DNA of 64,000 nt, taken from the NCBI GenBank assembly GCA_028023455.1, contig JAQFVV010012396.1:8288085-8352084 (forward strand). Reading direction: 5' to 3'. Origin of the DNA: Epiperipatus broadwayi (taxonomy: Eukaryota; Onychophora; Udeonychophora; Euonychophora; Peripatidae). The notes under the pieces were generated by a model. That model was not told the DNA's origin and did not search any database. It saw only the letters and a program-made list of their open reading frames with translations. Both the position numbers and the translations under genes were made by a program. This document shows, piece after piece, positions 1-11,868 of the stretch (position 1 is the first letter of the stretch; each line of letters opens with the position of its first letter).

Positions 1-300
1 ATCTCAGCGTTTATCTTTATTTTCTTTGATCAGGCGGTTTCTTTGTTTTTTCCAGCCAATCAGAATGTCTTTTTCGGCTGAGAGCTTGCTAAGAACCAAT
101 CACAAATAATGTTCTTTCTTTGTTTAGGTTTAAATGCATTTTTTTTTATTTTTTACTTGTAAAATAAGTCGGAAGAGGTCACCATCGTACAGAACTTTTA
201 AAAATCTCTTTAAAACATATCGAACGAATTTTTTAGCATAAGAATCGGCTGAGTTAGAGTGACGTCAACTGCTTACGAGAGGTCGCGTCAAAGACAGGCT
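1..300 (+). repeat. Dispersed repeat, copy A (cut by window start)
   Basis: This stretch aligns by eye with 44090-44370 in the same orientation. Shared blocks include a GCGG-TTTCTTTG segment, ATTTTTTACTTGTAAAATAA (copy A about 150-170) and a following CATC-TACAGAAC block. It contains two CCAAT-type motifs (near 55 and 95). No coding potential is visible. The family is unknown to me; both copies are diverged, and the 5' boundary lies outside the window. Confidence 0.55.
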
Positions 301-3059
301 AAGAGTTAATGGATGAAAATATAAAATCGAACCACGATTAAAACAGATAAGGAAGCACAGTAAACTATAAACAGGGTTCTCTCAAAAGATCATTATGTTA
401 TGCTTGATTATGCTTATGATTGTGGTTTGATTATTTATTATTATTCATTTATTCATCCTTTTTTGACCTTCAGAAGTAGTGTTAAAATATAATAAGAGTA
501 GAGAAGCCCACCATCTGCTTTACTTCGGCCAAGCTGGCAAATTGCGAGCTTAATTCCATCATGAAATTGAGAAGTTGTTGTAATCTATTAAACAATCATT
601 ACATTGATCAGTGTCCAGATTATATGTGAAATGTATGTCACTTATCTTCAAAAGTGTCTACAGCATTGAAGAAGAAACCAGCCATCATTTGGCAATAAAA
701 ACATTGTCAGATGCTGTACCTTTGAATACAATAGAAATGCATATTAATGAAGAATACCAGCAAACACAACTATGTTATACCTACTATGATGCAAAAAGTC
801 TATAGATAACTGAATTCAGAATATGAACTATTAAAAATAAAAAAGGGCAATTTGTATGAACTTTAATTTTTTACTATTATGACTTTATCTCACTAACATT
901 AGATATTTAATCTCCTAATATGTATATATCATTTCCATGGAAATTTTATTATGATTTATTTTTCATAAAAATATACATATTTTGAAATTAGAATAGCAAT
1001 TGATTGTTTAATCTTATTATTCAAGTTTATTAAATGTGCCACAGATCAATCAGCATAATATAAAGAAATATTTGCAACAAAACAACCTGCCAATTACTGT
1101 AAACACTCACCCTTTGCTAAAAGTTTCTTTAATACTATTTTATTAATTATTTAAAATAAGATTTAATAATGATTATTTCCACAAGCCTTCAATGTATTAA
1201 GAATTTGAATAACAATTTAACCATTAATGTAAATAATGCAAATTAATGATTTGAATAGATTAAAGGGCTGCGTAAATAGATTAAATAAATTAAGAAAGAT
1301 TGTTTTTCATAGTTATAAAAGTTTACAATTTTAAATAAAATATCTTCAAAGGTTTGGGATAGACAGGCATTAGAAAGGATATTTGTGTATATTAAATTTT
1401 CTTGAGCTAATGTACTATTATTCTAGCTGTTTTGAATATACAAAATGTTATTGTCCAGTAACAAATGGACAGCAGATGCATTTCCTCACCACTTGCCCTC
1501 AACCACATAGTTTGAATAATATTTATCTGGTAGATGCCCATTCCTACTGTTTATATGCATTATATATATTCTTTGATTGTTTATAAATAAGTATAACGGA
1601 GATGTTGTTTCTAACACTTATACTTCTTATTATTATTGTTATTTACCAGGTAGACCTTCATTCCTATCAGTTAGTTATTAAGTTGTAATCACTAATTCCA
1701 AATAGATGCACAATTTCTATCCAGGAATTTGGTGATTTTATTTTCATGTTATTAAAACAGATATTAAAAAGTGTCTGGCTTGCATGATATTCTGTTTCCT
1801 TTATTTGAATCACTTAGTATTAGTTTTCCAAGTACTACAGCATGGAAGGATTTATGATAGTCTAGTTCATTTAATAGTATAGTTTATTAAATGATTTTTA
1901 GTGTATCATAAAGCTTGTAAGATTAATAAGTCTTAGAAAATTGGTTGTGATTGATTATATTAATAAATAGTAGTATTCATAGTTAGTCTATGCACTGAGT
2001 CTATCTATCCAGAAACAATTAAAATATATAGAGCCATATATTGTCCATGCATAATGGCAAAGAATATCTAATCATATTAATTTTTCATTAAACTAGGCAG
2101 CTAAATAATACAATAGATCATTAAGTGTTGTTATTATAAAATCAATCCTGGGTAAAAGACCAATAGACTGGATGTTTCCCAACGATTTCTGTCAATTGTG
2201 TTATTATCTGTTTTGTGACTGTGTATTTACATAAATAAATCTTTATTTTCTCATTATTTTAGCATTTGTCATTTATTGCAATCAATAATGGTAATTAAAA
2301 TATAATAAGAATCTCTTGCATCTAACCAAGTCTAGTGGGATATAAAAGAAAAAGTTTTTGATTATATGATGTTTGAATGTGGAGTTGCATGCAAATTACC
2401 CTTGGATGATTTTCATGTTAGCTGTGCATTTTTGACAATTACAATATAGGGAATTGTGAATTAAATACTTTAGGGATAATAGATCCATGTTTTAAAAAAA
2501 ATGCTCATGCTTCTAGATATGCAATGTTATCATACACTAAAACTTAATTCATTGAAGTTGTTCTTTATTCATTTATGTTTCTACACCAGACATTACAAGA
2601 CAAATTATCCAATAAAAAATCTTTGAAGCAATATTAGGTATATCAGATTTACTATTAATTTAAATCATAAATTTTCAATTAATATGATTTTGAATCAAGA
2701 TCCTTTTTCTGTTTTCAATCAAAAAATTTTCAATAACCAAAGAATTACTGCAGAAGAAATAGGTTTTGGTGAGAACCAACTAAATTTCTCTTTCTAAATC
2801 CATCAGCACTCAATTTTACAGATGTTAGTGGAATTTAATCAAGAGACTCAAGACCAGAAATAATCATTGTGCTTATATATCTCAAAATAGAATTTAGCAG
2901 CTTCTAACTTAAAAAAATATGGTCCAAAACAAATCATGAAACCACATTATCAATGATTTCATAATCTATGCATAAACTGGCAGAATATAATAAAACCACT
3001 AATTATCACATTATCTCCTGGTTAAAATGACTTTATAAAAGCTACTTTAAAAAATCATA
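301..3059. other. A+T-rich stretch without a recognised gene
   Basis: No recognised gene or element. A 64-codon open frame at 611-805 (plus) is of more even composition than its surroundings (a SIEEETSHHLAIKTLSDAVPL block), and could be a relic of a coding or retroposed sequence, but I do not recognise it. The rest is short A/T runs and poly-T tracts. Confidence 0.4.
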
Positions 3060-3067
3060 CACTAGGT
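3060..3067 (+). repeat. Left 8-bp target-site duplication of hAT element
   Basis: CACTAGGT directly abuts the CAG terminus at 3068. It matches CACTAGAT at 5961-5968 in 7 of 8 positions, the duplication length expected for hAT transposons. Confidence 0.85.
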
Positions 3068-5960
3068 CAGTGCTTCTTAAACTTTTTTCATTCATGACCC
3101 CTTTTTATCATGGAGATTTTTTCAAGTACCCAGATATTAAATATAAAATAGATATAGAAATAAATATTTCCATAAATAATTTATTTCTTTGATAAACAAT
3201 ATGCATATGAAAATAAGTAGTTTTAGGATTTGTTTTAAGTATACAAAAATTAATGAAAGAAAATCATGTTTTAATGAGATAGATGTGCTTATTTTTTGCT
3301 GCATAACAAATTAAATCTTGGTGAAATATTTGATACTGCTGGATGTAAAGCATCTTCAATGTTTTTCAGCATTGAACGATATTTGGATTTAATATACATT
3401 AAAGCTGAAAAAGTCATTTCACATAAGTATGTGGTGCTGAATGGCAGAAGAACATTTAATGCCATTTCAGAAATTGTGGGAAATTCAGTCCTAGCTCCGA
3501 TCCAGAATTCAGTCAAGGATTTTTGTGGAAAGTCAAGTTTTAAGTTTGAGTCACTCGATAGCTCAGCAAATTCCTCTTGGGCTTTATATGGCAGGTGATT
3601 AATCTCATTAATGTCAATCAAAAATGGTCTTTGAATCCAAGATAACTTTTTGAAATCTAAATTCGATATAAAGTATTTGCAAAACTGTGTTTCTAGGGTT
3701 TTTAAGTGATCTATAATAATTTTTGCAATTAAAGTTTTACAATTATTTTTTTCAATTATAAAATTGTCGATAGTCGAAAACATTTCCAATGAATCATTTT
3801 CCACCCTATTCTTCCAAATGTTGATCTTTTTAATAAAACCTTCAATTTTATCATTCAAAGTAAAAATATTGCTATTTTTTCCTTGAAGAGACAAGTTAAG
3901 ATCATTTAGCTTCTCAAAAATATCAGACAAATAGCACAGCTTTGATAGCCATAAGTCATTTTGAAAAAGAGCAGCAAGATCAGATTTTTGTTCGGTTAAA
4001 AATACAATAATTTCTTCTTTTAATAACAATAATCTTCTTAAACTTTGCCCTCTTGACATCCATCTTACTTCTGCATGTAATAATAAATTTTTGTATTCAG
4101 AGTCCATGTCTTTACAAAGATTTGAAAATAAATGGCTGTTAAGGGCATGGCTTTTAATAAAGTTTATAATTTTGACAGCATCCTGAAGCACATTGTTCAA
4201 TTCCGTTGCTAATTTTTTTGCTGCAAGGGCCTCTTGATGGATCAGGCAGTGTGTAAAAGTTACATGATTATTACCAGAAGCTTTAACAAATGATTTAAAA
4301 CCAATATTTTCACCAGTCATTGCTTTTGCACCATCTGTGCATACTCCAAAGCAATTTTTCCATTCTAAACCTTCAGTTTTAAAAAAATTGTCTACTTTAT
4401 TATATATGTCTTCCCCTCTTATATGTTCTTCCAAAGAATGTCAGAATAACAATTCTTTCTCAATGTTTTCTTTATAAATGTATCTGACATATACTAATAA
4501 TTGAGCTATTTTTGAAATATCAGTTGTTTCTTTCCAACTGAATTGTAAATATTGGGCTTCCTTTAAGTCTAGTAATAAGTTGTTCAAATTGGTCATTGTT
4601 AATTTCAGAAATTCTATTAGTGACAGTTTCATTTGGCAAAGGAATTTTCCAAATTTCATCACCATATATTTATTTTCATGAAGTATTTCTACCAATTTTA
4701 ATAGCAGCAGGTAATATAAGATCTTCTCCAATGGTGTATGGCTTTTTATTTTTAGCAATCAGATATGAAACTTCATATGATGCGAGTAAAAATTTTTCAT
4801 TAACAATTATAAATTTCTCAAAATATTGTTTTTCTTTATTTGAAGTTTTTAACAGTCATTTGAAATATTCTTTTGGTTTATTGACATATGAAGGATGCTT
4901 GGATTCAAAATGCCTTTTTAATTTTGATGGTTTCATACTCTCCATAGACAAAACATTATTGCAAATTAAACAAAGAGGTTGTTCATTACCATCACAGTTG
5001 TTGAAAGTAAAGCCAAATTGGAGAAATGTCTCATCATATTTTCTTTTTTGCATCTTAGATGCCTCTTTCTGATTATGAGATCCTGCTTGAAGAGACTTTG
5101 TAGCATTGCCATCTGCATCATTACCTTTGGTACTCAAGTTCAACCATTTATCCATGGGTAAAAAGTATTTTTATTCTAAAATATAAATAAAATAACAGTA
5201 CTTATTAGTTAGCAGAGACACCAAGTGGCAGCCATGTTTTTTGTTTAATTATACGAAGCATATTTACTCCCGTATGTTCTATTTTTTAATATCCCTGTAT
5301 GTTTTATTTTTTAATATTTAAAAAATATCAATAAATCAATTATAAATTACCTGTTAAGTTTAAAAAATAGGAATATGTTTTTACTTGTTAATAAATAAAT
5401 GACAATAAGTTTCAAATAAAAAATAAATTTTTATAATAACTAATAGGATGATAAATTTTGAATAAAAAAGTGAGAAAAAAAATATACAAGCATTTTTATA
5501 TATAAAAAATAACATCTTTCATAATATTTATTCAAATAAATACTAACCTTAGTTGAGTAAAACAGTAAAATACAATATTGTATTGTTCTTGTGATGTGGA
5601 CACTTGTTGAAATGAAACCGAAACAAATAACTTGACCAGAAATGCATTATATAATTACAGTGGCACCAACCTTATTCTCGCCACTGCAGTATATATTTTG
5701 ATTCTGAAATATTTTATATGCTGAAATTACAATGTGATACCATTATTATGATGCATTTAGTGTTATTTTTCAATATGTAAATATAATTTACAGCTCAACT
5801 TGGCCATCATTACGATTTTATAATTGCGCTGAACAGAAAACGTAATATATTAAATTAAAGATAATAAAGGGATTGTGAGTAATATTTCTTTAAATTTTTG
5901 TATCTGAATTAAATTTCTCAACCCCAAATGGGGTCACAACACACAGTTTAAGAAACGCTG
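3068..5960 (-). mobile_element. hAT DNA transposon, full length but inactive
   Basis: A 2,893-bp element bounded by imperfect terminal inverted repeats: CAGTGCTTCTTAAAC on the left and, read inward from the right, CAGCGTTTCTTAAAC. An 8-bp target duplication flanks it (one mismatch). Its single gene runs on the minus strand and encodes a ZBED5/FAM200-type hAT transposase that is broken by stop codons and a frameshift. About 220 bp lie between the left terminus and the gene's end, and about 800 bp of noncoding A+T-rich DNA lie between the gene's start and the right terminus. The decayed duplication and broken frame indicate an old, immobile insertion. Confidence 0.92.
3289..5155 (-). pseudogene. 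hAT transposase (ZBED5/FAM200-like), broken
   Basis: Reading from ATG at 5155, residues 1-99 carry a BED-type zinc finger (C62, C65, H82, H87) that would bind the transposon ends. The frame then meets TGA at 4856-4858, further stops near 4676, a frameshift near 4575 and another TGA at 4441-4443. Similarity resumes after each break. The last 381 codons (4434-3289) are open and hold the RNase-H-like core: VCTDGAKAMTG, a THCLIHQEAL block, LHAEVRWMSRG, and the C-terminal hAT dimerisation region (TTYLCEMTFSALMYIKSKYR). Established for the family: cut-and-paste transposition with 8-bp duplications. Seen here: the gene cannot yield a full protein. Intact relatives in this genome could still mobilise the copy through its termini. 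Confidence 0.9.
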
Positions 5961-5968
5961 CACTAGAT
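5961..5968 (+). repeat. Right 8-bp target-site duplication of hAT element
   Basis: CACTAGAT, immediately after the CTG terminus at 5960; partner of 3060-3067. Confidence 0.85.
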
Positions 5969-6837
5969 AAATACACTTCTATGAAATTTAATTATTTATT
6001 AGCAATTGAAAAAGATAATTCTATGTTTATAATGATCTTTAAAGTATATCCTAAAGAGTAATTGTGTTTATCAATGCCATAGTAGTTTACATGATTTAAA
6101 AGATGCAAAGTTCTAAGTACAAAATTAAAGCACTCAATTATATTTGAATATCATTCTGAAAAGTTAACCATTGTGTAATTATTACAACATCTGAAAGATA
6201 CACTTTTTTTTTCCACAAAGCTAAAGCCAGCATTATCAGGAATAATTGTTTAATTACAGTTTAATTGCAGTTGTGAATAATTATGGAGCATCTATAACCT
6301 TGCTTATATTTATTCCTAACAATGTTAATCTATATGTACTATCATCCTTATAGAATTTATAAGTAAGCCTTGGAATTTTTTCAAGCAATTGTATGTAATT
6401 ATTGGTTGGCCAATATCTATAAATTCTTAAATTAAAAATAAAAATTCCAGGTAAATAAACATTGTTGATCAGGTGAGTGGTGATGCAGTCATTATAAAAT
6501 GAAAATATGATTAGAATATAAGATATCTTTCACCACTGGTGAGAGGTGAATCATACTATTGTTGGTGACTAATCTATAATCTACTTCTTTCTTAATATAC
6601 AACTGGTAAATTGTTGTACAACTGTATATATTAATTAATTCAAATAAAAACTAATTTCAAATTCATCCTCAGATTATCATATTCTGGACTTAATATTTTT
6701 GAGAAATTTTTTTAAAAACACACACACAATGACATTAAACACCATCATTGAAATGAATAGGAACATGTTCAATACTGAAGTTAACTTATTTTAAAAGTAA
6801 CGTATTAATAAAGAATTTTTTTCTACTTTACCTAACA
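5969..6837. other. A+T-rich stretch, nothing recognised
   Basis: No open frame of note, no RNA gene and no recognisable repeat; only short A/T-rich words and a CA-rich run near 6719-6730. Confidence 0.4.
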
Positions 6838-7325
6838 CCACTTTCTCATAAATGTTAGCAAAATAAACATTTATAGTAAAATAATAAACGGACTGTTTAT
6901 TTATATAGGCATGTTGTAATATATGGAATATTTATTCTTGGGGATGAAGTAAGTACTTACTAAACTATAACTTTTAGTGAAGCAGCTATTGAAGAACATT
7001 TTGACTAAATAAACGATAAATTTAAGAACTATAGTAATTTGCTCATAAAGATTTTTACAATGTGTTTTTTCAAAAGACTTCAATTGTATCTGAAATCTCT
7101 GTGCAAGAAAACAGTATTGCATACTAGTGCCACTTTCTCATAAGTATTAACAAAATAAACTTTTGTAGCCAAATAGTAAACTGATGTTTCATTCTCACAG
7201 ACATAATGGAACTCATGTAACATTTATTCTCACGATAAAATAATTACTCAAAAAAAACTTTCTGATGTCAAATTTTCAGTGAAGCAATGAGTTAAAAAAA
7301 ACTCTTACTTATTTAGTCTGCATTT
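6838..7325 (+). repeat. Diverged tandem duplication, period about 292 bp
   Basis: A unit beginning CCACTTTCTCATAA at 6838 starts again at 7130. After both starts the same order of blocks follows (ACAAAATAAAC or GCAAAATAAAC, then a TTTATTCTT/C block, then CAGTGAAGCA or TAGTGAAGCA), with many substitutions and indels. The second unit is shorter. The open frame at 6901-7122 (minus) lies inside unit 1 and resembles nothing I know. Confidence 0.6.
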
Positions 7326-7506
7326 TTTGATACATAAACATCTAAAAATTTAATCATAATCATTTAGAAAACTAGAATACATTAACACATCTCTTATCTA
7401 AAAGAAGATATATATAAAAAAAAACCAATGTAGTTATTAATTGTCATATTTTTCTGATATCTAAATAATTTAAATGCAAGTATACTATATGTATTTAAGC
7501 TAAATG

Positions 7507-7805
7507 TAATTAGAGGGGATTTGAACCCAGACTTTCAAGCTCCCTTCAGTCATCCACTTCAACTTATACAACCACATACATGACCACATAAATTTGAAAA
7601 AATAAATGATCTTCAATATACGTATTTCATATATATGTGTCAGAGATGATCTGGATCAACTGATGAGTGCTGATTCAGCACAAAATCCACACATTGGAAA
7701 TCATTTATCTTTTTTTCACATGTATATGGTCATGTGTATTGGTTATATAAAATGGTGTGGATGGCTGAAGGATTGAAAGTCTGGGTTCGAATCTCCTCTA
7801 ATTAT
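7507..7805. repeat. Foldback element with tRNA-like ends
   Basis: The arms at about 7507-7625 and 7688-7805 are inverted copies: the left begins TAATTAGAGGGGATTTGAAC and the right ends with its near complement. Read outward, the right arm contains GGCTGAAGG and GGGTTCGAATCTCC, which resemble tRNA A-box and B-box promoter elements but sit too close together for a tRNA. The spacer holds CTGATGAGTGCTGATTCAGC followed by A-run (7660-7685), a hammerhead-like core. One arm plus the spacer is homologous to the repeats at 58640-58815 and 63537-63710. Confidence 0.7.
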
Positions 7806-8027
7806 ATCTAAATAATTGTAAATTAAAAGTATACTTGAATAATCTTATCTGAGTTTTTCAGTTATATATGATTTTTTTTTTACTTTTCTTTTATTCATAC
7901 AATTTACTGCTATTGATCTAAAACCTATGTGTGTGTGTGTGTATGCTTGTATGAAGATAGGTAGGCTATTGTCATTAAATTTTAATATATAAATGTAAAG
8001 TGTGAATCTTTATCTGATAAATAATTA

Positions 8028-8250
8028 AATGATTTATTACTTGAGAGTTTTGTAAGAAGTTTGAATATGGAAAATGACAAAGCTGGACCAGGACCTGTGG
8101 TCTGAGCTCCAAAACATGTCACTCTATTATTACACCAAACCAAATAAGGCAAAATAATCAAATGATTTATTGTTCAGAAGTTCATAAGAAATTCAAGCAC
8201 TGAAAGTGGCAGGGTTCTGTCACTATCATTGCACCAATCCATGCCTAAAT
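8028..8250 (+). repeat. Two diverged units of a dispersed repeat
   Basis: Units start at about 8028 and 8160 with AAATGATTTATT, followed in both by GAAGTTT/GAAATTC and a GGAAAATGACA or GAAAGTGGCA block and by a TTACACCAA or TTGCACCAA block. A third copy lies at 23031-23165. No coding capacity; possibly a decayed SINE or MITE family, since no termini are recognisable. Confidence 0.5.
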
Positions 8251-9900
8251 GATACGAATATACGATGATGTATATACATAGATCAAAAAATTTAGCCGTA
8301 AATTTTCTAGATCTCATTTACAATTTTATTACTAAAAATACTATTGTAGAGTTTACTCCAAAATGACAGAAAGGCAAAGGCTTTTTTTCGATCATCGCAT
8401 TTCTTCAAAATGCTTCGTAAATTTTCAACACATATATACGTCTGAGTACGTAATGTTATATATTTTACGTAAAAAATGAATGTATTTTACTTAATAAAAA
8501 ATTAGTAATTAAAATTAATCCTGTAGTAATTTCAGTTTATTATAATGTTATTTTCTACACACCTAAACTTGCCTACTAACCAGAATTTAGCATGTGTACA
8601 ATTTTATTTTAACAGAATTAGTAAACAATTATTATTTGCATGCAGAATCATTGTACAATAATAAAATAAAAAATTTATTTATGAATTAAAATTTAGTTCA
8701 TTGCCCGAGAAGTAGCTTTTATAAAAACAACTTTATAATCGCACGACAAAGTAATTTACACAATAAATTTTGTTTTAGTCACGTGATTTTTGATTATTAT
8801 TATTTGTTTTTTTTTTTTGCCGGAAAAAAGAGTCATTAGTACATATAAACAAAAACACCGCTAAGATGGGAAAATAGAAGGGGGAAAAGCTAATTGTAAC
8901 TTATCTGCGAACAATTTTTCAGTTTGGAAGTGCTAAAGTTTTCTATTGAAAATAATTCTGCTGATTTAAATGAGTCTCTAGACATAAAATAGACTAATCA
9001 AAATAATGGAAGCGTTTAAGCAACGTAGGTGGAGGTTTATCATTAGTTTCCACTCCTATTACAGGGTCAAGTTTATATGATTAACAAAAAATAATTTTTA
9101 AACAATAAGTGTCTCTAAGACAGTATTAAATTAGAACTGACAATTTTATAAAAGAAACATTAGTAATTTTTAAAATAAATATATATGTATTTGCAAAGTT
9201 TTAAAGGAAGCCCTTGTCATGTTTGCTAGAGGCTAATTACTCAACATTTATTTCTACAACACTAGACGTATCACTCCTTCGGGCTATTTTTTTTTCCACA
9301 TAAACCACAATAAAAAGTAAATTCTTAAACAAATGTTATTATTAGAATTAGACGTTACACAAAGGATAATGAAGTATAAAAAAACACTGTTTTTATAATT
9401 AATTATTTTTAATTAATTATATGGTAACATTCTTAAAATTTAGATAGTTTATATCATCAAATTTCTAATAATATACTGCTCTGGATCGACTATAAATAAT
9501 TATGTGTATAATTTAAAACATAGAAAATTAATTATTATTTTTCTTCATGCAAATACTTAATTTATTAGTAAACTCTATGCTATCACAATGGAGAATGACA
9601 GATTGGAGAAGTAGGAGGACTAACGGTTTTAGATACTTCCTGTGCTTGAATATCACGTTACATATTGAGTAATTAACCATTCTGCTTTTTTTTAAATATA
9701 CTGTATTCAGTATTTTAAATAATATTCATGTTATTATTTTAACAGCAAAAATGAATTTAAGTAAGAAGGATTATTATTTCTTATGATTGCTTGATCCTTA
9801 AAATACAGTACGATGGATATTCATGATGAACAGGGAGATCAAATTTTTATAGAAATAACATTAATAACCTTTAATCTCACATCTTATGTGTAATTTTTTT
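8251..9900. other. A+T-rich stretch without recognised gene
   Basis: No coding signal. A somewhat more mixed segment (8700-9080) includes a CACGTGA word near 8780 and a poly-T run before GCCGG near 8820. Without any adjacent exon I do not call a promoter. Confidence 0.35.
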
Positions 9901-10426
9901 GGTACTTTAGTATTAGAGCTGCAACATAGCGGATATAGGAGGTCTTTTCACACTCACAATAAATATGTAATGTCGCAATGACATCAAAATGAAAGGAAAT
10001 AAAACCTGTGAGTATACATGTGGAAACGTGTTTTTATCTTTATCAACGCGATCTTTTTTTTTTTGTAATACTTTGACATTTTCAGTTATTATCCAGATTT
10101 CTTTCTACCATAGTTAATGATATAAAAGAAATGGTTCCATCACGATAAAAACCTAATAAAAGTCTCATAATTAATATGTATTTTTTTGTGTTTTTTTTTT
10201 TTTTTTTGGTTTAAGTTGTTTATATATTTAAAAAAATGTTTATTAGCATTTCTGTTGAAAATCCCAGCATACTCTGCAATCATGTGCTAAATTTTCAGAG
10301 AGAAAATTTTTAGTAGAAATCTCCATTTTCTGTGGTAATATTAAATGTTTTATTTCAAGGTGACAATTCCTGTTATATATTACACAGTAAATATCATATG
10401 AGTATACTTAATGTGTTTTTATAAAT

Positions 10427-10765
10427 ATTATTTAAAAACCAAAATCATTTACTGTTTGTTTAGTAACATTTTTTTTGTTTAATAGTGTCATTTCATTAAG
10501 ATCACAAATCCCTTTTTTTTTTTTTTTTGCTTTCAAATGTCATTCTAAAAAGTTGTTAAGTGTCCAACTCATACATATTTTAATGTCTCATTATTTAAAA
10601 ACCAAAATCACTTACTTTTTGTTTAGTGTGTATTTAAACTAACAATTTTTTTTGTGTAATGGCCATTATTTCATTAAGATCGCAAATCATTTTTTTTTTT
10701 TTAATGTGAAATGTCATTCTTAAAAGTTGCTAATGTCTAAGTCATATATCTTGTTCAAAATCATT
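10427..10765 (+). repeat. 163-bp tandem duplication inside GGTAC element
   Basis: Unit 1 (10427-10589) and unit 2 (from 10590) both begin ATTATTTAAAAACCAAAATC. Both then give TTTGTTTAGT, TTTCATTAAGATC-CAAATC, a long T-run, AATGTCATTCT-AAAAGTTG and an AACTCATA or AGTCATA block. The T-runs differ in length between the units. Confidence 0.8.
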
Positions 10766-10836
10766 CATTTCTTATTGAAAATGATAAATATGTTTATTAT
10801 ATTTTTACTTTTAGTTATTTTTATTCCTGCAAGATG

Positions 10837-11066
10837 GAGCATGTATTAGACCTACTGCACCTGTTTCACATTTGTATCAACCCCCCCCCCCGATAACTTT
10901 GTAAATCTTACCAAAATATCATGTACAAGATCCATGTACACATTTTTTTGCCAAAAAAGTCATGTACAAGATCTGTGTACACATTATTTTGGTCAGATCC
11001 CAAGATTACGAAGTTATCAGTGTATTAATATAAATGTCAACAGGCACAGTAGGTCTAATACATGCT
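10837..11066. repeat. Inner palindrome with an 11-C run
   Basis: GAGCATGTATTAGACCTACT at 10837 is mirrored by AGGTCTAATACATGCTC ending at 11066. Further in, GATAACTTTGTAAATC matches the complement of the AGATTACGAAGTTATC region, and TGTACA-containing blocks flank the centre near 10951. The left arm carries a C11 homopolymer (10881-10891) with no counterpart on the right, a probable replication-slippage product. Confidence 0.75.
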
Positions 11067-11173
11067 CTGTGTTGCAGCTCTAATACCAAAGTACCACTTT
11101 TTGTTTATTTGTATGAGGCCTTTCAGACATAATTTATTAATGTATTACTTGTTGTAATGCATTTTCTAATGAA

Positions 11174-11532
11174 GCCTGCAGACCATTTTACATGTGCCCG
11201 CCACTATCCGAACACGATAAAAAATTATTTATCTGATACAAATAAATTTAATTTTTAAAATTTCTTATAAATTATTGTATTATATTGTAATCAAATTGTA
11301 GGGCATACTATACTTTTACAGCATAAAAATATAAACATTAATTATATGTTAAAATTTTATTTTTGAAATAAATATTTTTTTGTACATTATGTATTATTAA
11401 CAATATCCAACTCTAAATTTACGTTGAAAAAATAAATGATGCTCGCCATCTGGTTGAAAAAATAAATGGTGCCTGCCATCTGGCCGGTATTATAGAACGT
11501 GCTCTTAAGTGCAAAAAGGTTGGGGACCCCTG
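11174..11532 (-). mobile_element. Truncated hAT-like MITE (same family as 14634-15189)
   Basis: Reverse-complement homolog of the intact MITE at 14634-15189. The right end keeps the terminus (read inward CAGGGGTCCCCAACCTTTTT). The left end stops inside the GTGCCCGC region, so the other terminus is lost. The copy also lacks a roughly 150-bp segment present in the other copy near its middle. Confidence 0.8.
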
Positions 11533-11868
11533 CCATAGAGAATAGTTTTGCTACTTATTTTAAATAATTTTATTATTTTAAAAAAATGTCATTAAATATC
11601 TGTATGACATTTTATTAGAATGAATAATACTTAACATCTACAACTAAACAATTTTAACAATTTGAAAACATGTTAAAATGAAAATGCAGCCTTAAATCTG
11701 TTTGCAAACATAATCGTTTTCTAAAATATGCTGCAAATTAAAAAAATTTAAATAGTTTTTCATTGGGAAGTATTAAAAAGAACTTTTTGAGCATAGTATT
11801 TTACTACTTCTGTATATATTAATTAAAATAATAAATAATTTTAAAATGCTTTTATTTTGCTGTAATAT

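Larger units (their letters stand above)
9901..11095. mobile_element. Non-autonomous element with 28-bp inverted termini (GGTAC ends)
   Basis: The left end GGTACTTTAGTATTAGAGCT (9901 onward, continuing GCAACA) is mirrored at 11068-11095 with about two mismatches. The interior has no open frame. It holds a 163-bp tandem duplication (10427-10765) and an inner palindrome (10837-11066). I could not find a convincing target duplication (a T-run precedes the left end), so the superfamily is unassigned. The element at 22030-22944 shares the GGTAC start but no other obvious sequence. Confidence 0.6.

Noticed and set aside
55-100. CCAAT boxes as a promoter
   Set aside because: They lie inside a dispersed repeat with no adjacent gene, and similar words recur near 43.7, 43.9 and 49.1 kb in another repeat.
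611-805. 64-codon open frame as a host gene
   Set aside because: Composition is more gene-like than its surroundings, but there is no recognisable domain, no splice context and no second exon.
3296-5161. Plus-strand open frames within the hAT element
   Set aside because: They are complementary to the minus-strand transposase and carry no recognisable product.
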